A stretch of DNA of 64,000 nucleotides from Agromyces atrinae (GCF_013407835.1 NZ_JACCBI010000001.1:868001-932000); one strand, 5' to 3'. Counted from the first letter of the stretch, positions 8,661 through 17,630 are shown. Made by a program: numbers and translations. Notes: generated by a model not told the origin, from the letters alone.

Positions 8661-9377
8661 TCAGGAGAGGTGAGAGAGCGCTTCGGTGATGAGATCGGCG
8701 ACGGCATCCGGATTCGACACCATGACCGAGTGGGAGGCACCGTCGATCTCGACGGTCTTCCGCGAACCGGCGCGCTCGGCCATGAATCGCAGGCCCTCGA
8801 CGGGGATGTTCTTGTCGCCCGAACCGAAGACGAACCAGGACGGGAGCGTCTTCCACGCCGGCGTCTCCGCCGGCTGCGGCTCACCGAGCGCGAAGTCGCG
8901 GATCGCGCGCTGCGTCGCACCCGCGAGCTGTGCGTCGGCGAGGGGCACGTCGCCGGCGAACTGCGACGGGAAGATCTCGCGGTCGACGATGAGGTCGTTG
9001 GTGCCGTCGCCGAGCGGGATGGGCCGCACGGTCTCGCCGAGGGTCGATCCGGGGAACTTGTCGGTGAGGCCGAGGGACGTCTCTCCGTGCTCGGGAGCGA
9101 AGGCGGCGACGTAGACGAGGCCGACGACGTTCTCGGCGCCCACGGCTGCTTCGGTGATGACGGCTCCGCCGTAGGAATGACCGACGAGGAGGACGGGGCC
9201 GTCGATCGAGCCGACGGCGCGGCGCACGTTGTCGGCGTCGGTCGTGACGCTGCGGAGCTGGTTGGGCGTCGCGATCGCGGGCACACCGCGGCCGGCCAGA
9301 GCGGCGAGGACGCCGTTCCAGCTGGACGATTCGGCGAATGCGCCGTGGACGAGAACGACGGTGATGGGCTGAGACAT
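8661..9377 (-). CDS. Alpha/beta fold hydrolase
   Basis: A 238-aa alpha/beta hydrolase of a compact esterase-like subfamily. It starts MSQPITVVLVHGAFAESSSW and has nucleophile Ser68 in VGHSYGG and catalytic His in DGASHSVM near the C-terminus. This subfamily is common next to chloroperoxidase-like genes in actinobacteria. The ATG has AGGAAGAAG upstream. The 185 nt in front of it (9378-9562) hold no gene and probably contain the promoter; I saw no clear operator there. Confidence 0.85.
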   Translation of the reverse strand: MSQPITVVLVHGAFAESSSWNGVLAALAGRGVPAIATPNQLRSVTTDADNVRRAVGSIDGPVLLVGHSYGGAVITEAAVGAENVVGLVYVAAFAPEHGETSLGLTDKFPGSTLGETVRPIPLGDGTNDLIVDREIFPSQFAGDVPLADAQLAGATQRAIRDFALGEPQPAETPAWKTLPSWFVFGSGDKNIPVEGLRFMAERAGSRKTVEIDGASHSVMVSNPDAVADLITEALSHLS

Positions 9378-9562
9378 GATTCTCTTCTTCCTGTTCCGAT
9401 ACGGCCACGAGGAGAGTCAGGGAGTCAGTGTCGTCCGACGCGGTCTCCCGTCGCAGTCGTCGCTGGCCTCAGGTTCACCTTCCCAGGTCACCCGCCGTCA
9501 CCGTGAGCCGAATCAGGCCGCGTGACGGTCGTTTCAGGACAGGTCGATCAAGCGAGCCCGAG

Positions 9563-10558
9563 TCAGACGGCGACGACGCGCTTCGTCGTGAGGAACTTGC
9601 GCTGGTACTCCGACGGGGTGACGCCGAGGCGTGCGATGAAGGCGCGACGGAACGCGACGACGCTCGTGTACCCGGACTGCTCGGCCGCGAGAGCGACGGG
9701 CGCACCGTCCTCGAGGTAGCCGGTCGCGAAGTCGAGACGCATCGAGTGCACGTAGTCGCGCGGAGACATGCCGAGCTCCTCGCGCACGACACGATTGAGA
9801 TGGCGGGTGCTGACGTTGGCGTACTTGGCGAGTTCGTGGATCGTGCAGGGCCGGGTGGGGTCGGCGTTGACGTACTCGGCGACCGACCGGGCGACATCCG
9901 TGCGGGGCGGAGCGGCCCGCAGCGATGCGGAGAACTGCGACTGGCCCCCGGAGCGCTTCATGTACACGAGCAGGAGCTGAGCGATCATGCGGGCGACCTC
10001 GGCGCCGTGATCCTCCTCGACGAGCGAGAGGGCGAGGTCGATGCCCGCGGCGACACCGGCCGAGGAGTAGATGCGGCCGTCGCGCACGAAGAGCGCGTCG
10101 GGCTGGACGTCGATCTGGGGGTAGTCGGCCGCGAGGCGCGGAGCGAACTTCCAGTGCGTCGTGGCCGGGCGCCCGTCGAGCAGGCCCGTCGCGGCGAGGG
10201 CGAACGCGCCGCTGCAGACCGATGCGACGCGCCGTGCGCCCGGTGCCAGACCGCGGATCGCCTCGAGGATGGCGGGATCGTCGTAGACGCTCGGCGCCGA
10301 CTCGCTGCCGGGGATCATGAGCGTGTCGAGGTCGCCGGCATCCCGCGCCGCGGCGTGCACCCCGACCCGCACGCCCATGGATGTCGTGACGTCGGCCCCA
10401 TCGGAAGAGAGCATGACGATCTCGTAGCCGTCGACGCGCTGGTTGGCCTCTTGGAATACCTCGGCCGGGCCGACGAAGTCGAGCATCTTGACGCCGTCGA
10501 AGAGCAAGAAGCCAATGCGCTGCCGACGACGGTGCGGGGACGTGACGGTGTCGAACAC
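9563..10558 (-). CDS. GATase1-like (DJ-1/PfpI) AraC-family transcriptional regulator
   Basis: A 331-aa regulator with an N-terminal DJ-1/PfpI domain (residues about 14-190, with RIGFLLFDGVKMLDFVGPAE and the nucleophile elbow SVCSGAFALAATG) and a C-terminal AraC double helix-turn-helix (about 225-325, with STRHLNRVVREELGMSP). Such proteins sense small nitrogen or oxygen compounds and usually activate neighbouring genes. The GTG start has AAGGAG upstream. It precedes two hydrolases and an exporter in the same direction, which are the likely targets. Confidence 0.88.
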   Translation of the reverse strand: MFDTVTSPHRRRQRIGFLLFDGVKMLDFVGPAEVFQEANQRVDGYEIVMLSSDGADVTTSMGVRVGVHAAARDAGDLDTLMIPGSESAPSVYDDPAILEAIRGLAPGARRVASVCSGAFALAATGLLDGRPATTHWKFAPRLAADYPQIDVQPDALFVRDGRIYSSAGVAAGIDLALSLVEEDHGAEVARMIAQLLLVYMKRSGGQSQFSASLRAAPPRTDVARSVAEYVNADPTRPCTIHELAKYANVSTRHLNRVVREELGMSPRDYVHSMRLDFATGYLEDGAPVALAAEQSGYTSVVAFRRAFIARLGVTPSEYQRKFLTTKRVVAV

Positions 10559-10635
10559 GGTGTGCTCCTTCTCGACGGACGCCGGCCCGCCGCCATCGGG
10601 GTGAGATCACGTTCAGCGTAGCGATGACAGCGCTC

Positions 10636-11538
10636 TCACGACGGTCGTCGCGCCTCATGCACCTCGGCGAGGATGCCCGTCAGCGTCCGGCGGACCACAG
10701 CCGGCTGGTCCTCGTGCACGTAGAGACGGGCACGATCGATGAGTTCGAAGCCGCGGGGGTCAGGGAACTTGGCATGCATCGCCCGTGCGCGGGTAACGGG
10801 GAAGGTCGGGTCGTCGCGACCCCAGATGAACCACGTCGGCGCCGTGATGCGCCGATGGATGTCGGAGAGGGCGTCGAGTTCAGCCCAGTCGAGCACGGCG
10901 ATGAACGATCGGCGCGCGTCATCCATTCGTCGATGGGAGCGGGTGAGCGGGTCGATGAAGCGGTCGCGGAAGCTCCCGACGAGGAGGTCGTGGTCGGCGA
11001 GCGTGCCGCCGAAGCCCGCGGGCGAGGTGAGGTAGCGGTCGCTCGTCAGCTGTCTCATCGCGATGGACGTGTAGCCGGGCAGCCATCGGGCCAACGTGCG
11101 AGCTCGGCGCTGGAACGGTGCCCGCCATCCGGGGATCTCGGTGTTGAACAGCACGAGGGCTCGCGGAGCGCAGCGCGCCGCGAGCCAGCGCGCGACCATT
11201 CCGCCGCTGTCGCTTCCGACGATGGTGAGGTCGTCGAGCGCACCCCGCTCCGCGACGAGACGCTCGACGAGGGCCGCTTGAGCGCGCGGCCCGAGATCTC
11301 GACCTCTCACCCACCTGGTCTGTCCCGCACCGGGGAGATCGGGAATGATGCAGCGGTAGCGTGGCGCAAGCGCGTCGACGAGCGGGGCAAAGGTGCGGCC
11401 ATCCGTCGGCCAGCCCGGCAGGAAGAGGATCGGTGGCCCGTCGCCGACGTCTCGGAAGGCGATCGGCACTCCGTCGATCGTCGCTCTCTGCACCGGTGCA
11501 GCGTCGAAATGCGGTGTCGTGTCGGTGTCTCGCGTCAT
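10636..11538 (-). CDS. Alpha/beta hydrolase with epoxide-hydrolase-like Asp nucleophile
   Basis: A 300-aa alpha/beta hydrolase. The HGxP-like motif reads FLPGWPTDG, and the nucleophile elbow VGSDSGGMVARW aligns Asp110 with the Asp of VGHDWGG in epoxide hydrolases and haloalkane dehalogenases rather than with Ser. Later blocks are WGRDDPTFPVTRA (acid residue region) and a C-terminal YVHEDQP carrying the catalytic His. The ATG at 11538 follows CGGAGG at good spacing. It is divergent from an AraC regulator that probably controls it. The exact substrate is unknown. Confidence 0.82.
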   Translation of the reverse strand: MTRDTDTTPHFDAAPVQRATIDGVPIAFRDVGDGPPILFLPGWPTDGRTFAPLVDALAPRYRCIIPDLPGAGQTRWVRGRDLGPRAQAALVERLVAERGALDDLTIVGSDSGGMVARWLAARCAPRALVLFNTEIPGWRAPFQRRARTLARWLPGYTSIAMRQLTSDRYLTSPAGFGGTLADHDLLVGSFRDRFIDPLTRSHRRMDDARRSFIAVLDWAELDALSDIHRRITAPTWFIWGRDDPTFPVTRARAMHAKFPDPRGFELIDRARLYVHEDQPAVVRRTLTGILAEVHEARRPS

Positions 11539-11613
11539 GATTCCTCCGATCGCTACGCTAGGGAGGCCCACGAGCCGGGCGCTTGTACAAACCGACTGCA
11601 TCGCGGGGTGACG

Positions 11614-12354
11614 ATGAGGCGAATCCTCTCGATCGGCTCGCGCAGCACGTTCTACCGCGGGCCCGTCGGGCGGGCGGGTCTGCACCGGCACTCGGCCGCC
11701 GCGATCGTCGCCGCGATCTCCCCTCCTCTGCGCGTCCGCTCCGATGACGGCGTGCGGCACGACGTCACGTCGATGTACGTTCCCCCGGACGTTCCGCACG
11801 AGTTCGACTCGGATGGCGACGTCGCGGTGTTCTTCGCCGAACCGACGTCGACGATGCATCGGCGTTTCGAGTCTCATTACGTGCTCCGCACCGACGAGAT
11901 CACGCTCGACCCCGCGCTTCCGCTCGACTGGGCTCGGTTCGAGTGGGGTGAGGATGACACGATCCACGACGAGATCGAACGCGAGCTGCTCCCTCTGGGT
12001 CCGGTCGTCGCCGACGGTCACGATCCTCGAGTCGCCGCGGTCGTCGCGCACATGCGCGCGCACCTCGATCGCAGCGACGGCGCGGCCGACCTCGCCGCGC
12101 TCGTGCACGTGTCCCCCAGCCGGCTCTCGGCGCTCTTCCGCACGCACGTCGGCATGCCGATCCGGCGATACCGGGTGTGGTTGCGACTTCATGCCGCGGC
12201 GGCGGCGATAGCGGAGGGCAGTTCGCTGACGGATGCCGCCGCGACCGCGGGGTTCGCCGATGCGTCGCACTTCTCGACGAGTGCACGCCGCGTGTTCGGC
12301 GTCGCGCCGAGCGACGTGCTCGGCGCGCACCTCGGAGTGACGATCCGCGCCTGA
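11614..12354 (+). CDS. AraC-family transcriptional regulator
   Basis: A 246-aa AraC-type regulator. A cupin-like sensing half (residues 1-130, with HRHSAAAIVAA and YVPPDVPHEF) precedes a C-terminal double helix-turn-helix with DLAALVHVSPSRLSALFRTH and DAAATAGFADASHFSTSARR. I chose ATG at 11614 with a weak GGGGTGA before it; GTG at 11608 is the alternative and adds two residues. It is divergent from the epoxide-hydrolase-like gene across 75 nt. Its stop codon abuts the stop of the convergent sensor kinase gene (TGATCA). Confidence 0.85.
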   Translation: MRRILSIGSRSTFYRGPVGRAGLHRHSAAAIVAAISPPLRVRSDDGVRHDVTSMYVPPDVPHEFDSDGDVAVFFAEPTSTMHRRFESHYVLRTDEITLDPALPLDWARFEWGEDDTIHDEIERELLPLGPVVADGHDPRVAAVVAHMRAHLDRSDGAADLAALVHVSPSRLSALFRTHVGMPIRRYRVWLRLHAAAAAIAEGSSLTDAAATAGFADASHFSTSARRVFGVAPSDVLGAHLGVTIRA

Positions 12355-13440
12355 TCAGCGCGCGGCCGGGAGCGACACCGTGACCCGGAGCCCGCCGCCG
12401 GCCCGACCGTCGACCGAGAGCGAACCCGCGTGTGCGCGCACGATGCTCTGGGCGATCGCGAGACCGAGGCCGAGTCCCTCGTCGTGCCCGCGAACACGAG
12501 CGGCGCCCCGTTGGAACGGCTCGATGAGGGTGACGACGACGTCCTCCGGCAGCTCGGCGCCCGTGTTCTCGACGACGAGCGTCGCGGTCGCCGGATCGAT
12601 GCGTGTGACGATCGAGATCGAGCCCGCTTCGGGCCGATTGTGCACGATCGCATTGTGGACGAGGTTTGTCACGAGTTGCCGAAGAAGTGGGAGCGACCCG
12701 CGAACACTCGCGACAGGGCCGGAGACGTCGATCTCCACTCCCCGCGAGTCGGCGAGCGTCACGAGGATCTCGACGGCATCGTCGGCGAGCAGTGAGAGGT
12801 CGACGAGCTCCTGCTCGACGGCGCCGTGATCGGCGCGGCTGAGAGTGAGGAGCGCCTCGCTCAGATCGATCGCCCGTCGGTTCACGACGGCGAGACGATC
12901 GAGCACGGCGTCGACGTCACGCTCGGGGTCGCCCTGCGCGACCTCGATGACGGTCTTCGTGGCGGCGAGAGGGGTGCGGAGCTCGTGCGAGGCGTTGGCG
13001 GCGAACCGCTTCTGCTCGGCGATGCTCGCCTCGATGCGACCGAGCATCGTGTCGAAGGCGTCGGCGAGTTCACGGAACTCGTCCTGTCGCCCCTGCAGGT
13101 CGATGCGATGCGCGAGCGAACCCCGCGCGGCGAGGCGAGCGGCATCGGTGATGCGGGTGAGCGGCGCGAGCATGCGACCGGCGAGGAACCAGCCGCCGAG
13201 CACGCCGAGAGCGAGGAGGAAGACGAGCACGGCCGCGGCCGCGGGCGCGAAGGCACGCAGGAGGTCCGACCGGTTGGGCACGAACCCGCCCGAACCCGTA
13301 CCGGTGAGATCGCCGTCGGGCACGTAGCGCAGCAGGAACGCCCAGACGATCGCGAGCAGCAGTGCGCCCGCGACGACGAGGAAGCCGGCGTAACTGAGGG
13401 TGAGCTTCAGGCGAACGCTGAGCCCCGGCGGCCTACTCAT
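12355..13440 (-). CDS. Two-component sensor histidine kinase
   Basis: A 361-aa membrane histidine kinase. Two membrane helices (about 12-38 and 64-87) bracket a short outside loop of only about 25 residues. A HAMP linker (about 88-140), HisKA with phospho-accepting His152 in ASHELRTPL, and a HATPase_c domain with N-box LVHNAIVHN and G-box GLGLGLAIA follow. The short sensor suggests a membrane-derived signal. The gene overlaps the response regulator gene by 8 nt, so the two form a cognate pair. The VanY-like gene across the divergent promoter is a likely target. Confidence 0.92.
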   Translation of the reverse strand: MSRPPGLSVRLKLTLSYAGFLVVAGALLLAIVWAFLLRYVPDGDLTGTGSGGFVPNRSDLLRAFAPAAAAVLVFLLALGVLGGWFLAGRMLAPLTRITDAARLAARGSLAHRIDLQGRQDEFRELADAFDTMLGRIEASIAEQKRFAANASHELRTPLAATKTVIEVAQGDPERDVDAVLDRLAVVNRRAIDLSEALLTLSRADHGAVEQELVDLSLLADDAVEILVTLADSRGVEIDVSGPVASVRGSLPLLRQLVTNLVHNAIVHNRPEAGSISIVTRIDPATATLVVENTGAELPEDVVVTLIEPFQRGAARVRGHDEGLGLGLAIAQSIVRAHAGSLSVDGRAGGGLRVTVSLPAAR

Positions 13441-14110
13441 GGCCGCCTCCGCCGGAGACGACGCGATACCCGACGCCGGGGACGGTCTCGATGAGGTCGG
13501 GCTCGCCGAGACGCTTACGCAGCCCCGACACGGTGATGCGCACCGCGTTCGTGAACGGGTCGGCGTTCTCGTCCCACGCGCGTTCGAGCAGTTCTTCGGC
13601 GCTGATCACTCCCCCGCCGGCGTCGACGAGCAGCTCGAGCACCGCGAACTGCTTGCGCGTGAGGGCGACGTATCGACCGTCGCGGAAGACCTCACGCCGG
13701 AACGGGTCGATGCGGAGACCGCCGACCTCGAGCACCGGCGGTCGATGACGGGCGCGGCGACGATCGAGGGCACGCAGTCGCAGCACGAGTTCCCGAAGCT
13801 CGAACGGCTTCGTGAGGTAGTCGTCGGCTCCCACCTCGAATCCGGACTGCTTGTCGTCGAGGCGATCGGCCGCGGTGAGCATGAGGATCGGCATCCCGCT
13901 GCCCGTCGCGACGATGTGGGCGGCGACATCGTCGCCGGACGGGCCGGGGATGTCGCGGTCGAGCACAGCGACGTCGTAGGTGTTGATCGAGAGCAGTTCG
14001 AGGGCCGCGTGACCGTCGCCCGCGACATCCGCCGCGATCGCTTCGAGCCGGAGACCGTCGCGAATCGCCTCCGCCAGGTACGGCTCGTCCTCGACCACCA
14101 GTACGCGCAT
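13433..14110 (-). CDS. OmpR-family response regulator
   Basis: A 225-aa OmpR/PhoB-type response regulator. The receiver domain (1-115) carries acidic residues in VVEDEP, phospho-accepting Asp51 in VAVLDRDIPG and Lys101 in LTKPFE. The DNA-binding winged helix (about 125-218) has LTRKQFAVLELLVDAGG and RITVSGLRKRLG. A TACCAT box lies 6 nt before the ATG, so the transcript is probably leaderless. It is co-transcribed with the overlapping kinase and faces the VanY-like carboxypeptidase across 86 nt. Confidence 0.92.
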   Translation of the reverse strand: MRVLVVEDEPYLAEAIRDGLRLEAIAADVAGDGHAALELLSINTYDVAVLDRDIPGPSGDDVAAHIVATGSGMPILMLTAADRLDDKQSGFEVGADDYLTKPFELRELVLRLRALDRRRARHRPPVLEVGGLRIDPFRREVFRDGRYVALTRKQFAVLELLVDAGGGVISAEELLERAWDENADPFTNAVRITVSGLRKRLGEPDLIETVPGVGYRVVSGGGGHE

Positions 14111-14116
14111 ACTCCG

Positions 14117-14122
14117 ATGGTA
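14117..14122 (-). promoter_or_regulatory. -10 box of leaderless response-regulator transcript
   Basis: Minus-strand TACCAT stands 6 nt before the ATG of the response regulator, matching the TANNNT -10 consensus. Transcription would start at or next to the start codon, with no ribosome-binding site. Confidence 0.5.
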
Positions 14123-14196
14123 CGAAGTGCGACCTATCGTCGGTGTATCGCCGAACGCATACGGCAGGGCAACACGCGCTCCGTTGTGCTGGACGC

Positions 14197-14826
14197 ATGA
14201 TGACTCGCACCAGAACCCGTCGCCTCGCCCTCTTCCTCACCGCCCTCGTGCTCGCCGGCAGCGCGGCGACGATCGGCTACCTGCTCCTCGCGCCGTCGAC
14301 GTCGTCGCTTCCGTCGCCGTCATCGCTGCTCGGCTCCGGTCTCCCGGCTGCTCCGGAGCACGCCGACGGGGAGGTGCCCGACGGCACCACGGTCGTCGAC
14401 GACGACATCCCCGCCGTCGGCAACCTCGACCCCGAGCTGCTCGCGGCGGTCCGCCGTGCCGCCGAGGACGCGGCGGCCGAGGACCTCACGTTCTTCGTCA
14501 ACGGCGGATGGCGCTCGGCCGCGTACCAGGAGCGCTTGCTGCGTGAGGCCGTCGACGAGTACGGCTCAGAGGAGGAGGCCGCGCGCTGGGTCGCGACGCC
14601 CGAGACGTCAGCGCACGTGTCGGGTGACGCGATCGACATCGGCATGTTCGCCGCCGCGGCCTGGCTCGACGAGCACGGCGACGCGTACGGGCTCTGCCGC
14701 ATCTACGACAACGAGCCGTGGCACTTCGAACTGCGGCCGGACGCGGTGACCGAAGGGTGCCCGACCATGTACTGGGACCCGACGTTCGACCCGAGAATGA
14801 CAGGCGGATCGATCAGCGAGGAGTAG
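14197..14826 (+). CDS. VanY-like D-alanyl-D-alanine carboxypeptidase (M15B)
   Basis: A 209-aa secreted or membrane-anchored zinc peptidase of the VanY/M15B family. An N-terminal membrane segment (about 10-32) is followed by a Ser/Pro linker and the catalytic domain. Zinc ligands are His140 and Asp147 in SAHVSGDAIDIG and His176 in NEPWHFEL, with Glu173 as the base. Family members remove the terminal D-Ala from peptidoglycan stems. Two adjacent ATGs occur (14197 and 14200); neither has a good ribosome site. It is divergent from the two-component genes, an arrangement that suggests control by that system. The 3' end overlaps the MarR gene by 14 nt. Confidence 0.85.
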   Translation: MMTRTRTRRLALFLTALVLAGSAATIGYLLLAPSTSSLPSPSSLLGSGLPAAPEHADGEVPDGTTVVDDDIPAVGNLDPELLAAVRRAAEDAAAEDLTFFVNGGWRSAAYQERLLREAVDEYGSEEEAARWVATPETSAHVSGDAIDIGMFAAAAWLDEHGDAYGLCRIYDNEPWHFELRPDAVTEGCPTMYWDPTFDPRMTGGSISEE

Positions 14827-15307
14827 CGACGGGCGCCGCGTCCTCCATGATCTCGGCGACGACGGCGCACGCGTCACGGTCGTGACCGTGCACGCCGGTC
14901 GCCGCCCGCGCGAGGAGGTCGCGCATCACGCGGGCCTCCTCGGCATCGAGGGTCGGAAACAGCCGGGCCTCGGCGAGGGCGACGCTCGAGGCCAGCTCGG
15001 CGCGTCTCGCGTCGCCGGCCGGGGTGAGCGCGATACGTCGCACGCGTCGGTCGCGTGCATCCGGGCGGCGTTCGACGAGGTCGGCGGCGGCGAGATCGTC
15101 GATGACGTACGTCAGCACGGTGCGGTCGATGCCGAGGAGCGTCGCGAGTCCGGCCTGCGTGGGCTCGTCGGGCTCCGTGGCGAGAGTGGTGAGGATCTGG
15201 TAGCCGCGCGGGCCGTGCGGGAGCCCCGCGACGGCGTCGTTGACGGCGAGCTGCCAGGCGCGAAAGAGAGCGCCGAGCGAGCGCCCGAGGTCGTGACGGT
15301 CATCCAT
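14813..15307 (-). CDS. MarR-family transcriptional regulator
   Basis: A 164-aa MarR-type winged-helix regulator. The DNA-binding part includes GPRGYQILTTLATEPDEPTQ, LATLLGIDRTVLTYVIDDL and the wing with ERRPDARDRRVRRIALT. It is divergent from the fused flavin oxidoreductase gene across 81 nt, which makes that gene the likely target. TACGAT lies 6 nt before the ATG on the minus strand, suggesting a leaderless transcript. Confidence 0.88.
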   Translation of the reverse strand: MDDRHDLGRSLGALFRAWQLAVNDAVAGLPHGPRGYQILTTLATEPDEPTQAGLATLLGIDRTVLTYVIDDLAAADLVERRPDARDRRVRRIALTPAGDARRAELASSVALAEARLFPTLDAEEARVMRDLLARAATGVHGHDRDACAVVAEIMEDAAPVATPR

Positions 15308-15388
15308 ACGAGAATCGTAACGGAATATGTTGCGAGGCAGATAGGTTGTTCCACAGACGATCTACCGCACCACACAGATAGGGCTCTC

Positions 15389-17626
15389 ATGGATTACGGT
15401 CACTCCCTCCGCTTCGGCACCTTCGTGACACCGACCGCCGCGCAGCCTCAGGCCGCGGTGCAGCTCGCTCGACTCTCGGAGTCGCTCGGATTCGACCTCG
15501 TGACCTACCAGGACCACCCGTACCAACCGTCATTCCTCGACACCTGGACCCTGCTCTCGTACGCGGCAGCCGCAACGGAGCGCATCCACCTCGCCCCGAA
15601 CGTCCTCAACCTGCCCCTCCGCCCGGCGCCCGTCACGGCGCGAGCCGCCGCCTCGCTCGACCTCTTGAGCGGCGGGCGCCTCGACCTCGGGCTCGGCGCG
15701 GGCGGCTTCTGGGACGCGATCGAGGCCATGGGCGGGCGACGCCTCTCCCCCGGCCAGGCGGTCGATGCGCTGAGCGAGGCGATCGACATCATCCGCGGAA
15801 TCTGGGCCGTCGGCGACCGGACGGTGTTGCGGAGCGACGAGTACTACACGGTGAACGGCGCGAAGCGCGGACCGGCGCCCGCCCACGACATCCCGATCTG
15901 GATCGGCGCCTACAAGCCGCGCATGCTGAAGCTCACGGGAGAGAAGGGCGACGGCTGGCTGCCGAGCCGCCCGTACATGAAGCCCGGCGACCTGCGCGCG
16001 GGCAACCAGCGCATCGACGACGCGGCGGCCGACGTCGGACGCGATCCCGCCGAGATCCGCCGGCTCCTCAACGTCACCGGGTCCGAGAGCCTCGACGAGC
16101 TGACGGCCCTCGCACTCGACGAGGGCGTGTCGACCTTCATCGTCATGGGCGACGACCCGTCGTCACTCGAGCGTTTCGCCGGCGAGATCATGGCGCCGAT
16201 GCGGAAGGCCGTCGCCGCCGAACGCGCGCGACGCGGCATCACCGCGGTCGATGCCGTGCGACCCGCTCGAGCCATCGCACTGCGCCGCGACGGCATCGCG
16301 TACGACGATCTGCCCGAGTCGCTGCGCGCCGACGCCGTCGAGCCCGGCGACTCGGGGTACGCGACCGCGAAGTCGACGTACATGCGGGGCGGAACGCCGG
16401 GACTCGTCCTCCGACCGCGCACGATCGATGCGGTGCGGGACGCCCTCGCGTTCGCCCGGAAGCATCCGGCGCTCCCCCTCGGCATCCGCAGCGGTGGCCA
16501 CGGCATCAGCGGACGCAGCACCAACGACGGCGGAATCGTCATCGATCTGAAGCACCTGAACGACATCGAGGTCGTCGATCCTGAGGCGCGTCGCGTGCGC
16601 ATCGGCCCCGGCGCACGCTGGACCGACGTCGCCGCGGCCCTCCAGCCGCACGGACTCGCCCTCTCGAGCGGCGACTACGGCGGGGTCGGCGTCGGAGGCC
16701 TCGCAACGGCCGGCGGAGTCGGATTCCTCGCCCGCGAGCACGGCCTCACGATCGACCACCTCGTCGCAGCCGACGTGCTGCTCGCCGACGGCACCCTCGC
16801 GCACGCGACGGCGGAGGAAAACGCCGACCTGTTCTGGGCGGTGCGTGGCGCCGGCGCGAACGTCGGCATCGTGGTCTCGTTCGAGTTCGAAGCGGATGTC
16901 GTCGGCGATGTCGGCTGGGCGCAGTTGGCGTTCCGCGTCGACGACGCGGCGACCTTCCTCGAGGACTTCGGTCGACTCACCGAAGAGTCGCCGCGCGACA
17001 CGACACTCTTCCTCATCCTGAGCGCCGGGCGGCCAGCCGAACCCGCGAGCGCTCAGCTCTACGGCGTCGTCGACTCGTCCGATCCCGACACGATCATCGC
17101 GAGACTCCAACCGTTCGCCGACCTCGCCCCACTCGTCGGCCAGCAGGTGCAGCTTCTGCCGTACGCCTCGGTCATGGCCAATGCATCCGACGTCGCGCAC
17201 GACGGCCAGGGCGAGCCCTCGTTCCGATCGGGTCTCGTCCGCCATCTCGATGCCGACACCGCGCGCGCCGCTGCAGCACTCGCGACGTCGGGATCGGCAC
17301 CCTGGTTCCAGATCCGGCCCGTCGGCGGTGCTGTCAGCGATGTCGCGGAGGACGCCACGGCCTACGCGCACCGCTCGGCGAACTTCTCGATCACCTTGAT
17401 CGGTCGTTCGGCGCGATTCGATGCGCTGTGGGAGTCTCTCGCCGAGCACTTCGACGGGCTCTATCTGAGTTTCGAGTCGCGCACGGGCGAGCACATCGTC
17501 GAGCAGGCGTTCCCGCCGGCGACACTCGCGAAGCTGCGAGCGATCAAGCAGCGGGTCGACCCCGACGCCGTGCTCCGCGACAACTTCGGCGTTCACGATG
17601 CGACGGGCGCAGCCGCCGTATCCTGA
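15389..17626 (+). CDS. Fusion of luciferase-like monooxygenase and berberine-bridge-type FAD oxidoreductase
   Basis: A 745-aa two-enzyme fusion. Residues 1 to about 290 form a luciferase-like (bacterial luciferase/F420-type) TIM barrel with LDLLSGGRLDLGLGAGGF and DIPIWIGAYKPRML. Residues about 320-745 form a PCMH-type FAD-binding oxidoreductase with GIRSGGHGISGRS, where His371 is the likely covalent flavin site, and a C-terminal berberine-bridge region ending VDPDAVLRDNFG. The second cysteine of bicovalent members is replaced by Gly in GDYGGVGVGG. The ATG at 15389 starts the first domain exactly. The MarR gene is divergent; two CAGATAGG copies lie between them. The substrate is unknown. Confidence 0.85.
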   Translation: MDYGHSLRFGTFVTPTAAQPQAAVQLARLSESLGFDLVTYQDHPYQPSFLDTWTLLSYAAAATERIHLAPNVLNLPLRPAPVTARAAASLDLLSGGRLDLGLGAGGFWDAIEAMGGRRLSPGQAVDALSEAIDIIRGIWAVGDRTVLRSDEYYTVNGAKRGPAPAHDIPIWIGAYKPRMLKLTGEKGDGWLPSRPYMKPGDLRAGNQRIDDAAADVGRDPAEIRRLLNVTGSESLDELTALALDEGVSTFIVMGDDPSSLERFAGEIMAPMRKAVAAERARRGITAVDAVRPARAIALRRDGIAYDDLPESLRADAVEPGDSGYATAKSTYMRGGTPGLVLRPRTIDAVRDALAFARKHPALPLGIRSGGHGISGRSTNDGGIVIDLKHLNDIEVVDPEARRVRIGPGARWTDVAAALQPHGLALSSGDYGGVGVGGLATAGGVGFLAREHGLTIDHLVAADVLLADGTLAHATAEENADLFWAVRGAGANVGIVVSFEFEADVVGDVGWAQLAFRVDDAATFLEDFGRLTEESPRDTTLFLILSAGRPAEPASAQLYGVVDSSDPDTIIARLQPFADLAPLVGQQVQLLPYASVMANASDVAHDGQGEPSFRSGLVRHLDADTARAAAALATSGSAPWFQIRPVGGAVSDVAEDATAYAHRSANFSITLIGRSARFDALWESLAEHFDGLYLSFESRTGEHIVEQAFPPATLAKLRAIKQRVDPDAVLRDNFGVHDATGAAAVS

Positions 17627-17630
17627 CGGG

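Noticed and set aside
9378..9562. Possible small gene in the gap before the hydrolase at 9377.
   Set aside because: No frame has a ribosome site together with protein-like composition; it is better read as a promoter region.
15338..15382. Two CAGATAGG copies between the MarR gene and the flavin-enzyme fusion.
   Set aside because: They are direct, not inverted, 8-nt repeats 37 nt apart; MarR sites are usually palindromes, so I do not call an operator.
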